Shown piece after piece: positions 20,411-29,676 of a stretch of 64,000 bases of DNA. Origin of the DNA: Stutzerimonas kunmingensis (lineage in GTDB: Bacteria > Pseudomonadota > Gammaproteobacteria > Pseudomonadales > Pseudomonadaceae); contig NZ_FORS01000001.1 of assembly GCF_900114065.1 (NCBI RefSeq), forward strand, positions 62,001-126,000, given 5' to 3'. The notes under the pieces are model-generated. The model worked only from the letters and a program-made list of their open reading frames with translations. It was not told the DNA's origin and made no database searches. The position numbers were made by a program, and so were the translations under genes. Position 1 is the stretch's first letter. Every line of letters starts with the position of its first letter.

Positions 20411-21136
20411 ATGACGCACCTTCTGCACCTCGATGCCAGCGCCCGCCCCGGCCTTGCCGGCAAGGACGAGCACGGTTCCCACAGCCGTAACCTCACTCAC
20501 CGCTTCGTCAGCCAGTGGGCGGCCCGCCGCGCGCAGGACGGCATCGTCTACCGCGATATAGGCCAGAACCCGCCTTCGTTTATCAACCATGACTGGATTG
20601 CCTCCAGCTTCACGCCGGAAGAGCGCCGCGAGCCGTGGATGCGGGACACGCTGGCGGAAAGCGACCAGCTGGTCGATGAGCTGATCGCCGCCGATGTACT
20701 GGTCATCGGTACGCCGCTCTACAACTTCGGCATGCCCGCGGCACTGAAGGCCTGGATCGACCAGATCGTGCGCCCGGGCCGGACGGTCGAGGTCGACGAA
20801 AGCAAGTTGCCCGACCCGTACGTGCCGCTGCTGGCGGACCGGCCACGGCATGCGGTCATCCTCAGCGCCCGCGGCGGCATCGGCTTTGGTCCCGGCGGGG
20901 AGATGGCGCACATGAATCACCTGGAGCCGAACCTGGTGACGGCGCTTAATTTCATCGGGATCACCCGCATTCACCAGATCGCGATTGAAGGTCAGGAAAC
21001 CGGTGGCGAGGTATTGGCCGCCTCGGTGGCCGAGGCGCTGCGCCAGGTCGATGCCTTAGTCACGGAGCTGCAGTCGGCACTCGATGCGCCCCCACTCCAT
21101 GCGCGGGCAAGGCAGGTGGAGTTCGATCAGGTGTAA
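20411..21136 (+). CDS. FMN-dependent NADH:quinone/azo oxidoreductase (AzoR-like)
   Basis: Flavodoxin-fold oxidoreductase of 241 residues, predicted to reduce quinones or azo compounds with NAD(P)H and FMN. Family signatures: N-terminal LHLDASAR then HSRNLTHRFV (phosphate-binding loop), GTPLYNFGMPAALKAWIDQIVRPGRT around residue 100, and SARGGIGFGPGGEMA. It is slightly longer than E. coli AzoR (201) because of a C-terminal extension. Good Shine-Dalgarno AGAGGAG. Divergent from, and probably controlled by, the adjacent LysR. Confidence 0.9.
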   Translation: MTHLLHLDASARPGLAGKDEHGSHSRNLTHRFVSQWAARRAQDGIVYRDIGQNPPSFINHDWIASSFTPEERREPWMRDTLAESDQLVDELIAADVLVIGTPLYNFGMPAALKAWIDQIVRPGRTVEVDESKLPDPYVPLLADRPRHAVILSARGGIGFGPGGEMAHMNHLEPNLVTALNFIGITRIHQIAIEGQETGGEVLAASVAEALRQVDALVTELQSALDAPPLHARARQVEFDQV

Positions 21137-21145
21137 GGCGGCAAC

Positions 21146-21176
21146 GCGTGGAAACGGCCTCGCTTTCCACGATACG
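21146..21176. repeat. REP-like hairpin, copy 2
   Basis: GTGGAAA (21148-21154) / TTTCCAC (21164-21170) with loop CGGCCTCGC, flanked by GC and GATACGC. It follows the azoreductase stop by nine bases and may serve as a transcript 3' end. Confidence 0.6.
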
Positions 21177-21216
21177 CTCCATGGGTATGGCACCCGGTCG
21201 AGACAACGGAGCAGAC

Positions 21217-21567
21217 ATGGCGAGCGACAAAGATTTCGTGCTGTACGTGGCGGAGCAGATCGGCCTGGGGAGCAGACTGACGTACAGGAAGATGTTCGGC
21301 GAGTACGCCCTTTATCTGGACGATAAGGTCGTCGCGTTCGTCTGCGACAACAGCCTGTTCATCAAGCCCTCGGCGGCCGCCGAGACGCTCGCCCCGGACT
21401 TGCCGCAAGCGCCGCCCTACCCCGGCGCGAAGAACTATCCGGTGGCGGACGAGCTGCTGGACGATGCCGACGAACTCCGCCGCCTGGTGATCGAAACGGC
21501 TCGCCTCATGCCGGCACCTGCGCCACGCAAGCCGAGGAAAAGAAAGCCAGATACGGCTGCCCCATAG
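21217..21567 (+). CDS. TfoX/Sxy N-terminal domain protein
   Basis: Protein of 116 residues with the TfoX_N pattern: FVLYVAEQIGL, TYRKMFGEYALYLDDKVVAFVCDNSLFIKPS, YPGAKNYPVADELLDD. The C-terminal competence-type TfoX domain is absent and is replaced by a short Pro/Lys/Arg tail. Such stand-alone N domains have no established function. The ATG at 21217 has CGGAG upstream; earlier in-frame ATGs lie in or next to the REP-like repeat and are unlikely. Confidence 0.85.
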   Translation: MASDKDFVLYVAEQIGLGSRLTYRKMFGEYALYLDDKVVAFVCDNSLFIKPSAAAETLAPDLPQAPPYPGAKNYPVADELLDDADELRRLVIETARLMPAPAPRKPRKRKPDTAAP

Positions 21568-21674
21568 CGGCAGACTGCATCGTTCGTAGCATCGATCGTC
21601 CTGCGGCTTCACCTGGCCAGTCGCATGCCACCCGGTACAATGCGCCATTTTCCGTACCGCCCCGGAGCGCCGCC

Positions 21675-22367
21675 ATGTTCACCCTCACCCACCTCGACAC
21701 CCCGCCGCCGGAATCGCTGAAAAGCCAGGTGCTGCAGATGGTGGTGGATTACCTCGGCGACATCAGCCCCGTCTCGCTGCAGCCCAGCAACCCGCTGTAT
21801 CAGCTGTACCAGTACGTGGTTGGTTTCGAGGTGCATCGCTATCTCGACAGCATGGACGGCGCGCAGGCGGGCAAGCCGGAGCTGATCATGGCGTTGGATG
21901 CTGAGGACCCGGCGGTCCTGCTCGGCTTCGCGCTGTACCTGCCCTTTGTGGACGATCCCGAAGCCTGCGCGCTGGTCTATCTGGCGGTGGACGCCGGCCA
22001 TCGCCGCCAAGGCATCGGTCGGGCCATGGTCGAGACGATGGTGGCGCGTTATCCCCATGCCGAGGTGACCTGCGTTGCAGGCAAGGTGCCGTATTTCAGC
22101 GCACTGGGCTTTCAGCCGCTGGTGGCGCGCGGCCCGCAGGTGGTGATGAATACCCGTAACGAGGCTTCGAACGGTGCGGTGGCGGTGCAGGATCTGGAGC
22201 CGATCTTCCAGTCCAAGGAAGTTCGGCAGATCTACAGCTACCTGGTGCAGCAGAACGGCCGTAAGGCCATGAGCGAGGCGGAGAAACAGCGCGACTGTCT
22301 GCTCGATCAACTGGCGCGCCAGGCGCAGGAGCTGGTGCAGCAATCGAGCGTTCGGCGCTTGCATTGA
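21675..22367 (+). CDS. GNAT-family N-acetyltransferase
   Basis: Protein of 230 residues with a central GNAT core: acceptor strand CALVYLAVDAGHRRQGIGRAMVETMV (R-x-x-G-x-G acetyl-CoA loop) and KVPYFSALGFQPL as motif B. About 65 residues precede the core and a helical, Gln-rich C-terminal segment follows, so it is longer than a minimal GNAT. The substrate is unknown. Confidence 0.82.
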   Translation: MFTLTHLDTPPPESLKSQVLQMVVDYLGDISPVSLQPSNPLYQLYQYVVGFEVHRYLDSMDGAQAGKPELIMALDAEDPAVLLGFALYLPFVDDPEACALVYLAVDAGHRRQGIGRAMVETMVARYPHAEVTCVAGKVPYFSALGFQPLVARGPQVVMNTRNEASNGAVAVQDLEPIFQSKEVRQIYSYLVQQNGRKAMSEAEKQRDCLLDQLARQAQELVQQSSVRRLH

Positions 22368-22509
22368 TCGCGCGAGGAGTCACTTGGCTCGGGTGATACC
22401 GAGCCCGCGCAACTGCTCCATTCACGAGCCACACCTCAATCCATCGCGGATATACGCCTCGCCTTGTCGAACCGCGCGTTCTTTATCGCGGCTTACGCCA
22501 GGCGTCGCG

Positions 22510-22645
22510 CTAGCGCCCGGCCAGCCACTTGCCCAGCAGCCTGTCGAGCTGTTCCTGTTCGTCGCGACTGAGTGTGGCGAGGGCCGTTTTTTCGTTCTCG
22601 ACGTGGGCGGTCATCAGGCCGTCGATCAGAGCGAACCGCCTCCCG
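22510..22645 (-). pseudogene. 3' remnant of a MarR-family regulator
   Basis: Reading the minus strand into the TAG at 22512-22510 gives about 45 residues typical of a MarR C-terminus: TAGRRF, then LIDGLMTAHVENEKTAL, then LSRDEQEQLDRLLGKWLAGR. The winged-helix DNA-binding domain and start are missing. The reading breaks near 22645, exactly where the truncated transporter starts on the other strand, so a single deletion probably removed the promoter region and 5' parts of a divergent pair. Too short for an ordinary ORF call. Confidence 0.6.
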
Positions 22646-23228
22646 GCCGTTGCCGCTGAAATCGCCACATGCCTGGCGGCTGTTGCTGTTCTTCGGCATC
22701 GGTACGGCGGCCTATACCCTGGTGCTGGCCTGGCTGCCGCCCTATTACACGGGCCTTGGCTGGAGCGCTGCGGACGGCGGCCTGCTGCTCGGCGGCATCA
22801 GCCTGGCGGAAGTGGGCGCCGGATTGCTGCTCTCCGCGCTGATCGGACGAATCCGGCAGCGGCGGCCGCTGGTGCTGGGCGTGTTGGCCGTGGTGCTGGG
22901 CGGGTTGTTGTGCCTGGCATTGGCGCCGCTGGCGCTGGCAATCCCGACGGCGATTCTGCTGGGTGTAGGTATCGGCGCGCTGTTCCCGCTCTCGTTGATC
23001 CTGGCCATGGACCATGCACGTGACTCGGCCGACGCCGGCTCGCTGCTGGGATTCGTTCAGGGCGGCGGCTACCTGATTGCCAGCCTGGCCCCGCTGGGAG
23101 CAGGCCTGTTGCGCGACCGACTGGCGAGCCTGGCGGATGCCTGGCTGCTGATGGCCGTTGGCATCATGCTGTTGATGGGCCTCGCCGTGCAGCTCACCGC
23201 GCCGTCGCAAGAGGCGCAACCGCTATGA
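22646..23228 (+). pseudogene. 3' half of a CynX/NimT-type MFS transporter
   Basis: About 194 residues from LPLKSPHAWRLLLFFGIG to the stop correspond to the C-terminal six transmembrane helices of a 12-helix MFS transporter of the CynX/NimT (cyanate/nitroimidazole) type: YTLVLAWLPPYYTGLGWS, GVGIGALFPLSLILAMDHA, SLLGFVQGGGYLIASLAPLGAGLLRD. The N-terminal six helices are absent. An ATG at 22572 leaves the frame open, but those codons are antisense to the MarR remnant and unrelated to MFS. A functional transporter is unlikely. Confidence 0.72.
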
Positions 23229-23269
23229 CGCAGCCGTATCGAGATACCTGATCAACCAATTGGCGACGC

Positions 23270-23878
23270 TCAGGCGCAGTTCAGATACGGCTCGATATTG
23301 GCGAGCGCTCGCGCTACGTAGTCCTCCTTCTCCCCTACCGGCGCGACGTAGTGCAGCGCCTCGGCTGCCGCATCGAGCCCAACCAGCCGTGCCAACGTCC
23401 AAGCCGCCAGATAGATGGACGCCAGACAGCCGCCGGCGGTTGCCAGGTTGCCGCGGGCGAAGAAGGGTTGCTCCAGCACGTCGATACCCGCTTCCTGCAC
23501 CCAGGGCTTGGTAGTGAGGTCGGTGCAGCCGGGAACGCCATTCAGCAAACCCGCTTTGGCAAGCAACAGAGTGCCCGAACACTGGGCGCCGATCAGCTGG
23601 CGTGCGGGATTGAGCCGTGCCAGCAGCTGCATCACGGCGAGATCCTGAGCGACTTCACGGGTTCTGATGCCGCTGCCGACCAGCACGGCGTCGCAGAACT
23701 CGAGCTCGTCTAGAGAAGCCTGTCGATACAGCCGCACGCCATTCATCGAGGTGACCATCTCGCTCGGCGAAGCCAGCGCCACGCGCCAGCCCGGCCGCTT
23801 GATGCGGTTCAGGATGCCGAGCGCGATCAGCGAGTCCAGTTCGTTGAAGCCGTCAAAGGTAACAATGGCAATGTGCAT
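23270..23878 (-). CDS. DJ-1/PfpI-family protein
   Basis: Protein of 202 residues with the class I glutamine amidotransferase-like fold of DJ-1/PfpI. The N-terminal strand IAIVTFDGFNELDSL holds the conserved acid (Glu13), and the nucleophile elbow is GAQCSGTLLLAKAGLL with Cys100. The layout resembles isocyanide hydratase and the N-terminal half of GATase1-like AraC regulators, but there is no HTH. Activity is uncertain. Convergent with the truncated transporter. Confidence 0.83.
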   Translation of the reverse strand: MHIAIVTFDGFNELDSLIALGILNRIKRPGWRVALASPSEMVTSMNGVRLYRQASLDELEFCDAVLVGSGIRTREVAQDLAVMQLLARLNPARQLIGAQCSGTLLLAKAGLLNGVPGCTDLTTKPWVQEAGIDVLEQPFFARGNLATAGGCLASIYLAAWTLARLVGLDAAAEALHYVAPVGEKEDYVARALANIEPYLNCA

Positions 23879-24042
23879 GGCTGGGTCCAGCGCTGGTGAG
23901 TCGACCTATTCTCAAAGCGAGGCAGGCGCGCGCAAAGGCACAGCCGGAAGCGGCGATACCAGTGCAGCGCGTAAGGCTGGCCACCGGGCGAGAAAGCACT
24001 TGGTCACTCCACGGACTTGGACGAAGGGCCTGGCTTTCGCCG

Positions 24043-24786
24043 CTAAATCTTCACGCAGACGAATATCGCGTTCCCGGATGCCTGGTCCCAGGGCACGATC
24101 TTCTCGTAGTCATGCTCGAGCACATGCACTTCGAAGTACCGCTCCAGCAGCTCGCTTAGCTCGGCAAAGCTCACCGCCACCATCCTGTGTTCGTCGTGCC
24201 AGACCTGGCTTTCATTGCTGATGGTCTTTTCGATTCGCAGCTTCAGCCATTGCTGCGCGCCGGCACCCGGGTAGTGCCAACCGGAGCTGAAGGTGAACAG
24301 GCCGTCCGTATGCCTGGCCGTGTGCGAGACGAATGAGGCGTTGTCGATCCGACGCTTGTCCACGGCGTTGAAGCAGAACAGCCCGCCCGGGGCCAACGCG
24401 GCATGCACGCTGGCGATACAGGCCTGCAGTCGCTGAAGCTCGGCGCTGTAATGAATGGAGTAAAGAAAGCAGGTGATCAGATCGGCCGGCTGCTCGACCG
24501 CAAAGCCACACATGTCCTGCAGGGAAAACAGCGCTTGCGGGCAGCGCGCGGCTGCTCTGTCCAGCATCGGCTGGTTGATGTCGAGCCCGCCGCTGGTATA
24601 GCCGGCATCGATGAAATGGCGGACGTGCGGGCCAGTGCCGCAGGCGAGGTCCAGATGCCTCGTGCCGCCGTTGCCGAACAGCTGCTGCAACCGATGAACG
24701 CAGTGGCTTTGCGCCCGGTAGTCGATGTCCGCGCACATGAGGTCGTAGTAACCCGACAAGTCGGTGTAGAGAGCATCGCCGGGCAT
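24043..24786 (-). CDS. Class I SAM-dependent methyltransferase
   Basis: Protein of 247 residues. SAM motif I is HLDLACGTGPHVRHF (about residue 43), followed by GGLDINQPMLDRA (acid at end of beta-2), DLITCFLYSIHY, and APGGLFCFNAVDKRR. The N-terminal YTDLSGYYDLMCADIDYRAQ is common in sugar or small-molecule methyltransferases (DesVI-like). The substrate is unknown and no biosynthetic cluster surrounds it. Confidence 0.85.
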   Translation of the reverse strand: MPGDALYTDLSGYYDLMCADIDYRAQSHCVHRLQQLFGNGGTRHLDLACGTGPHVRHFIDAGYTSGGLDINQPMLDRAAARCPQALFSLQDMCGFAVEQPADLITCFLYSIHYSAELQRLQACIASVHAALAPGGLFCFNAVDKRRIDNASFVSHTARHTDGLFTFSSGWHYPGAGAQQWLKLRIEKTISNESQVWHDEHRMVAVSFAELSELLERYFEVHVLEHDYEKIVPWDQASGNAIFVCVKI

Positions 24787-24958
24787 GATGACCTGATGTG
24801 TGAGGAAACGATGGGCGCGCGCATATTATCCCGGCCGGCTAGAAATCGCCCGGCAATTACCGCCGCGCTGGCACATCCTGTTGCCCGTCCTCCGGATACC
24901 CGGCGACCGTATGCCGCCCCCTCTTTAGCGAGTCAGCTGAACGAAACGAAAGGCTGCC

Positions 24959-25606
24959 TCATGCTTGATCGCGCTCAGGCTGGGGCGACGGGCCAGCGAG
25001 CCTGACCAGGCACAGCTGCTCCATACAGTTGGCCCAGTCAGCCTTCCGATCCGCTTCAAGCTGCACCAGCATGGCGTAGCGGCGCCCGCCCCATACCGAA
25101 AGATGCAGCGCTTCCAAGGTTGCCGGCGAGGGACGCACCGGAAGGTCAGGCGCCGCATCAATGACCCGATGCCAGGCGCCCAACAGATCCTCGTAGGCCC
25201 GACGCTGATGCTTGGGCTCGGCCACCAGCGTTTCCAGTTCGAGCATATCCGGGTGGAACCAGGGCAGCCGTGACTCGACCCCGGCAAGGGTGCGGACCAG
25301 TCGCCGGATGCGCTCGGGCCAGGCAAGCGCGGTTGGCGCTACCGCTTGCGCGTCGATGGCCTCCAGCAGCTGCTCGACGCAATAACGCACGTAGCCCGAG
25401 TGCAGCGCGTGCTTGTTAGGAAAGTAGTCATACAGGGTGCCGATGGCCACGCCGGCTTCCAGGGCAACCGCGCGGGTCGTCAGTCGAGACCAGCCGTCGC
25501 GCTGCCATATCCGAACATAGGTGTCGAAAATCGCCTGAACGGTGGCCTTGGCGCGCTGCTGAGTCGGCCGTTTGAGCGGCTTGGCGCTCGGCAATCGTGT
25601 GCTCAT
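24959..25606 (-). CDS. TetR/AcrR-family transcriptional regulator
   Basis: Protein of 215 residues. The N-terminal HTH (about 18-65) reads RAKATVQAIFDTYVRIWQRDG, TTRAVALEAGVAIGTLYDYFPNKHALHSGYV, a clear TetR signature; the ligand-binding C-terminal domain is divergent. The ATG at 25606 (MSTRLPSAK) is preferred to one 17 codons upstream. Divergent from the DUF2855 gene 73 bases away, which is its likely target. Confidence 0.92.
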   Translation of the reverse strand: MSTRLPSAKPLKRPTQQRAKATVQAIFDTYVRIWQRDGWSRLTTRAVALEAGVAIGTLYDYFPNKHALHSGYVRYCVEQLLEAIDAQAVAPTALAWPERIRRLVRTLAGVESRLPWFHPDMLELETLVAEPKHQRRAYEDLLGAWHRVIDAAPDLPVRPSPATLEALHLSVWGGRRYAMLVQLEADRKADWANCMEQLCLVRLAGPSPQPERDQA

Positions 25607-25679
25607 GAAATCCGAACCCGGCGGTGAAACGAAAGGGATAGAGTCGAAGCCGTCCATTTACGAACCCAAGGTGCCATCG

Positions 25680-26783
25680 ATGAGCGTCATCCGCCAGTTG
25701 CAGAACAACAAGAAAGACATGCAGCAGACCCGCATTCAGACCCAGGCAATGCCGGAGCTGCAACCCGGCGAAGCCCTGCTGCGTATCAGCCGGCTGGCAC
25801 TGACCACGAACAATGTCACCTACGCCGCATTCGGCGAGACGCCTCACCTGCGCTATTGGGACTTCTACCCCACGGGCGATAGCGAGTGGTTCCACATGCC
25901 GGCGTGGGGCTTCGCCGAAGTCGTGGAGAGCACCGTCGATGGCCTGGCGAAGGGCGAACGCTTCTATGGCTTCTGGCCGATCGCCAGCCATGTCGTGATG
26001 CAGCCGGTACGGGTTTCCGAGCGCGGCTTCTACGACGGCGCCGAACACCGACTCGAACTCACATCGGCCTACAACCAGTACCAGCGCATCAGCAGCGACG
26101 CCGCCTATCGCGCCGAGAGCGAAAACTACCAGATGCTGTTGCGCCCGCTGTTCATCACCTCGTTCATGCTGGCCGATTTCCTCGACGACAACGCATTCTT
26201 CGGAGCGCGCCAGATCCTGATGTCGAGCGCCTCGAGCAAGACCGCGTACGGTACGGCGTTCTGCCTGCAGGACAACCCGGCCGTGCAGCTGATCGGGCTT
26301 ACTTCCGCGGGCAACACGGACTTCGTAAAAGGGCTGGGTTGCTATCGCCAGGCAGTAGGCTACGACCAACTCGCTTCGCTGGACCCGAGCGTGCCCACGC
26401 TTTACGTCGACTTCTCCGGCAGCGCCGATCTACGCCGGCAGATCCACAGCCATTTCAAGGATGCCCTGGTGTACGACTGCTTCGCCGGCTCAGCCCAGAA
26501 CCATGAATACAGAAAGACGGACGCAACGCTGGCCGGTCCGCAGCCTCAGCCCTACTTCGCGCCTTATCAGATCAAGAAACGCAACGCCGACTGGGGTCCC
26601 GCCGAGGTGACCCGCCGCTTCAACGAGGCGCAGCTGGCCTTTATCGCCCGGGTGAGCGATGCGCAGCAGCCCTGGATGCAGGTGAACGAGCACGCCGGCA
26701 TGGAGGCCGCACAGGCGCTGGCCGAATCCCTGATCAAAGGCGACATCAATCCGCTGGAGGGCCACGCCGTGGTGCTCGACTGA
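25680..26783 (+). CDS. DUF2855 protein (MDR-like oxidoreductase fold)
   Basis: Protein of 367 residues matching the DUF2855 pattern: GEALLRISRLALTTNNVTYAAFGE, YWDFYP, WGFAEVVESTVDGLAKGERFYGFWPIASH, LFITSFMLADFL, QILMSSASSKTAYGTAF. The layout resembles zinc-independent medium-chain dehydrogenases, but the usual nucleotide-binding glycine motif is replaced by SSASSKTA. Function is unknown. The ATG at 25680 (MSVIRQLQNNKKD) is chosen because upstream codons overlap the divergent TetR start. Probably repressed by the adjacent TetR. Confidence 0.82.
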   Translation: MSVIRQLQNNKKDMQQTRIQTQAMPELQPGEALLRISRLALTTNNVTYAAFGETPHLRYWDFYPTGDSEWFHMPAWGFAEVVESTVDGLAKGERFYGFWPIASHVVMQPVRVSERGFYDGAEHRLELTSAYNQYQRISSDAAYRAESENYQMLLRPLFITSFMLADFLDDNAFFGARQILMSSASSKTAYGTAFCLQDNPAVQLIGLTSAGNTDFVKGLGCYRQAVGYDQLASLDPSVPTLYVDFSGSADLRRQIHSHFKDALVYDCFAGSAQNHEYRKTDATLAGPQPQPYFAPYQIKKRNADWGPAEVTRRFNEAQLAFIARVSDAQQPWMQVNEHAGMEAAQALAESLIKGDINPLEGHAVVLD

Positions 26784-26887
26784 CCAGGTAATCGGATAAC
26801 CACAGCGAGCGCGACCGGTAGATGCGACTGGCGTATATCGAGCCAATCGCTAGCCTGACTATCGGGCTTTCTTTGCGGGGAACGATC

Positions 26888-27274
26888 ATGACTGGCGACG
26901 AGATCGCTGATTGCTACCGAGGCTACATCGCCTGTTTGAACAACAGGCGCTGGGCAGAGCTTGAGCGCTTCGTCCATAAAGAAGTGCACTACAACGGCCA
27001 GTTCGTCGGGCTGGACGGCTATCGCCAGATGCTCGACGGCGACGTTCGGGCGATCCCCGATCTGCAGTTCAATATCGGGCTGCTCATCGTCGAGCCGCCC
27101 CATGTGGCGGCACAGCTGCGGTTCGATTGCACGCCCACAGGCGAACTGTTTGGCTTTGCTGTGAATGGCAAGAGAGTCGTCTTTACCGAAAACGTCTTCT
27201 ACGAGTTCCTCGAGGGAAAGATCCGCAACGTGTGGTCGGTGATCGACAAGAAGGCAGTTGCCGATCAGCTCTAA
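26888..27274 (+). CDS. SnoaL-like ester cyclase-family protein
   Basis: Protein of 128 residues with the NTF2/SnoaL fold pattern: YIACLNNRRWAELERFVHKEVHYNG, YRQMLDGDVRAIPDLQFNIGLLIVE, VFTENVFYEFLEGKIRNVWSVIDK. This matches the ester cyclase/SnoaL subgroup; the substrate is unknown. The ATG at 26888 follows GGGGAACGATC. It lies about 100 bases after DUF2855 on the same strand and could be co-transcribed. Confidence 0.82.
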   Translation: MTGDEIADCYRGYIACLNNRRWAELERFVHKEVHYNGQFVGLDGYRQMLDGDVRAIPDLQFNIGLLIVEPPHVAAQLRFDCTPTGELFGFAVNGKRVVFTENVFYEFLEGKIRNVWSVIDKKAVADQL

Positions 27275-27460
27275 GGCGATGGCGGCTCACATCACATGTG
27301 GGGCGAAGACAAACGCGTGGTAATCGCACCCTTTCATGTTCTCGCTTCGGCACGCACCGCGTCGGCTCAACGGCTTTCGCTGGCGCGACACGGAAGTCGC
27401 TCAAGCGCCCGCACTCTTCGCCGATATCGGAAGCACAACTAGATCGATTGGATGCCCTGC

Positions 27461-28771
27461 ATGTTTAACAACCGCTTGAAAAAGGATTTGGAAGCCAAGG
27501 ATGCCGAGCTGGCAATCCTGCGCCAGCTCATGGGCAAGATGAACGGTGACATGCTGTCGGTCACGCTGGATACCGACTTCAAGATCTGCGCGTTCAATGA
27601 TCGATTCGCCAGTACCTTGGGTTACTCGCACGGGCATCTCCAGGGCCGGCCCCTGGCCGAGATCGTTCCGCCCTACGTGAAGAACCTGCCCTGCTTTCAC
27701 AACTTTCGCGCCGCGGTGGCCAAGCTCGAGCCGGTCAGCGACGACTACCGCTACCTGCGCGCCGACGGCAGCCTCGCCTGGTTGAAGATCCATTGGTATC
27801 CCATCGCAAGCGCCGACGGAAAGCTTTCGCATATTCAGGGTTTCGGCAGCGATATCAGCGAGGCCGTGTATCAGGCGAAGGAGAACGAGGCATTCATCAC
27901 CGCCCTGCTCCGCTCGACCGCGGTTATCCAGTTCAATCTGGACGGAACGGTGGTCACGGCCAATGAGCAGTTTCTCCAGACCATGGGCTATTCGCTCGGG
28001 GAGCTGAAGGGCAAACATCACAGCCTGTTCTGCACGCCGGAAGATGCCGCTTCGGCGGATTACAAGGCGTTCTGGCAGAAACTGAACCGCGGCGAGTACG
28101 TCGCCGACCGCTTCAAGCGTGTCGACCGCCACGGCCACGAAGTTTGGCTGGAGGCGACCTACAACCCGGTGCACGACACCGAAGGCAACCTCTACAAGGT
28201 GGTCAAGTTCGCCAACGTGGTGACCGATCAGGTCATGCGGGAGGCTGAAGTGCGGCAAGCCGCGGGCGTTGCCTACGACATTTCGCTGCAGACCGACGTC
28301 AGTGCCGAGCGCGGCGCCAGCGTGGTGAAGGACACCCTGGTGACGATGCAGAAGATCACCGACCAGGTGCAGTCCGCCACCGATGGCATCGAGGCGCTCG
28401 GCAAGCAGTCGCTGCTGATCAGCTCCATCGTCCAGACCATTGGTGGCATCGCCGCGCAGACCAACCTGCTGGCCTTGAACGCGGCCATCGAGGCCGCCAG
28501 GGCTGGCGACCAGGGTCGCGGTTTCGCGGTGGTGGCCGACGAGGTCCGGCAACTGGCCGCGCGCACGAGCACCGCTACCGACGAGATCGTCAATGTGGTG
28601 CAACAGAACCAGGCGCTGGCCGACGAAGCCGTGCGCAACATGTTCGCCAGCCGCGAACAGGCGGTGCAGGGCCTGGGGCTGGCCAACCAGGCCGGTGCGG
28701 TGATCGTCGAGATTCAGGACGCCGCCAAGCAGGTGGTCAGTGCGGTCGAACGGTTCGCCAAGGAACTCTGA
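27461..28771 (+). CDS. PAS-PAS-MCP soluble chemoreceptor (BdlA-like)
   Basis: Protein of 436 residues without transmembrane segments. A short N-terminal coiled coil is followed by PAS 1 (about 30-140) and PAS 2 (about 147-262), the latter ending [23 protein letters not shown], and a short MCP signalling domain with the hairpin tip [37 protein letters not shown]. The domain order and length match P. aeruginosa BdlA (PAS-PAS-MCP), which controls biofilm dispersion. Orthology is inferred from architecture only. The PAS ligand, possibly heme or FAD, is not evident. Confidence 0.88.
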   Translation: MFNNRLKKDLEAKDAELAILRQLMGKMNGDMLSVTLDTDFKICAFNDRFASTLGYSHGHLQGRPLAEIVPPYVKNLPCFHNFRAAVAKLEPVSDDYRYLRADGSLAWLKIHWYPIASADGKLSHIQGFGSDISEAVYQAKENEAFITALLRSTAVIQFNLDGTVVTANEQFLQTMGYSLGELKGKHHSLFCTPEDAASADYKAFWQKLNRGEYVADRFKRVDRHGHEVWLEATYNPVHDTEGNLYKVVKFANVVTDQVMREAEVRQAAGVAYDISLQTDVSAERGASVVKDTLVTMQKITDQVQSATDGIEALGKQSLLISSIVQTIGGIAAQTNLLALNAAIEAARAGDQGRGFAVVADEVRQLAARTSTATDEIVNVVQQNQALADEAVRNMFASREQAVQGLGLANQAGAVIVEIQDAAKQVVSAVERFAKEL

Positions 28772-28809
28772 CGACGTAACGACAGAACATGCCGCTGCCC
28801 CTGGAGCTG

Positions 28810-29592
28810 TTACGGCTGTTCGACATGCGCGGCAAAGCCGACCTGCGCTGGCGCCACGTCGGCCCTGAGCGTTAGCGCCGGAATGTCGTAGTCGCCGCCG
28901 TTCTGTTTGCGATAGGCGATGGGCTCAGTGCGCCAGAGGTGGTCCAGGCGCTTGCCCAGTTCGTGTCGGAGTGTGTCGAATCGGGCCCGGTCGATGCGGC
29001 TGGTGCGGTGCACCAGAAACGGTGGCAGTACATCGAAGCCCGGGTAATGCAGGATGCCGTGATGGATGGGGAACAGCAGGTCCTCGATGGGCCCGTTGAT
29101 TCCCCGCGGGCTGTAGTGTGATTCCCAGCCACCGGTAGTCACGATCAGCATCGCCCGTTTGCCCGCCATCGAACCTTCGCCGTAGCGATCGCCCCAGCGC
29201 GCATCCGAGTGCTCTCCGACGCCATAAGCGAAACCGTAGGCATATACCCGGTCGACCCAGCCCTTGAGGATCGCCGGCATCGAAAACCACCAGAGCGGGA
29301 ACTGCAGGATCAGCGCATCCGCCCAGCGCAGCTTGTCCTGCTCCGCCGCGATGTCAGAACTCTGCCGGCCACTGGCGAACGCGCGTCGGGAATCCTCGGA
29401 AGCATCGAAACGCGCTTCGGGGTCGCGATCCAGGCTGTCGCCGGCATCGATCGCGGCCTTCCAGCCCATGGCATACAAGTCGGAAACCTGGACCTGATGG
29501 CCAGCCGCCTGCAGGCGTTGTACGGCGAACTCCTTCAATGCGCCATTCAACGAGCGCGGTTCGGGATGGGCATAAACAAGCAGAACATTCAT
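28810..29592 (-). CDS. NAD(P)H dehydrogenase (quinone), flavodoxin-like
   Basis: Protein of 260 residues of the KefF/MdaB/NQO1-like flavodoxin-2 family: VLLVYAHPEPRSLNGAL (FMN phosphate loop), LQFPLWWFSMPAILKGWVDRVYAYGFAYG and TTGGWESHYSPRGINGPIEDLLFPI. It probably performs two-electron reduction of quinones with FAD/FMN. The start is set at 29592 (MNVLLVYAH); longer in-frame starts run through the promoter and into the divergent LysR gene. LysR-controlled by position. Confidence 0.9.
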   Translation of the reverse strand: MNVLLVYAHPEPRSLNGALKEFAVQRLQAAGHQVQVSDLYAMGWKAAIDAGDSLDRDPEARFDASEDSRRAFASGRQSSDIAAEQDKLRWADALILQFPLWWFSMPAILKGWVDRVYAYGFAYGVGEHSDARWGDRYGEGSMAGKRAMLIVTTGGWESHYSPRGINGPIEDLLFPIHHGILHYPGFDVLPPFLVHRTSRIDRARFDTLRHELGKRLDHLWRTEPIAYRKQNGGDYDIPALTLRADVAPAQVGFAAHVEQP

Positions 29593-29676
29593 GGGAAACC
29601 TCCGTAACGGGAAGGCTGCAGAATGTGGCTTGCCCAGGTATGTTTGAAATGAATAAGCCATATTCCAGGTATTGCC

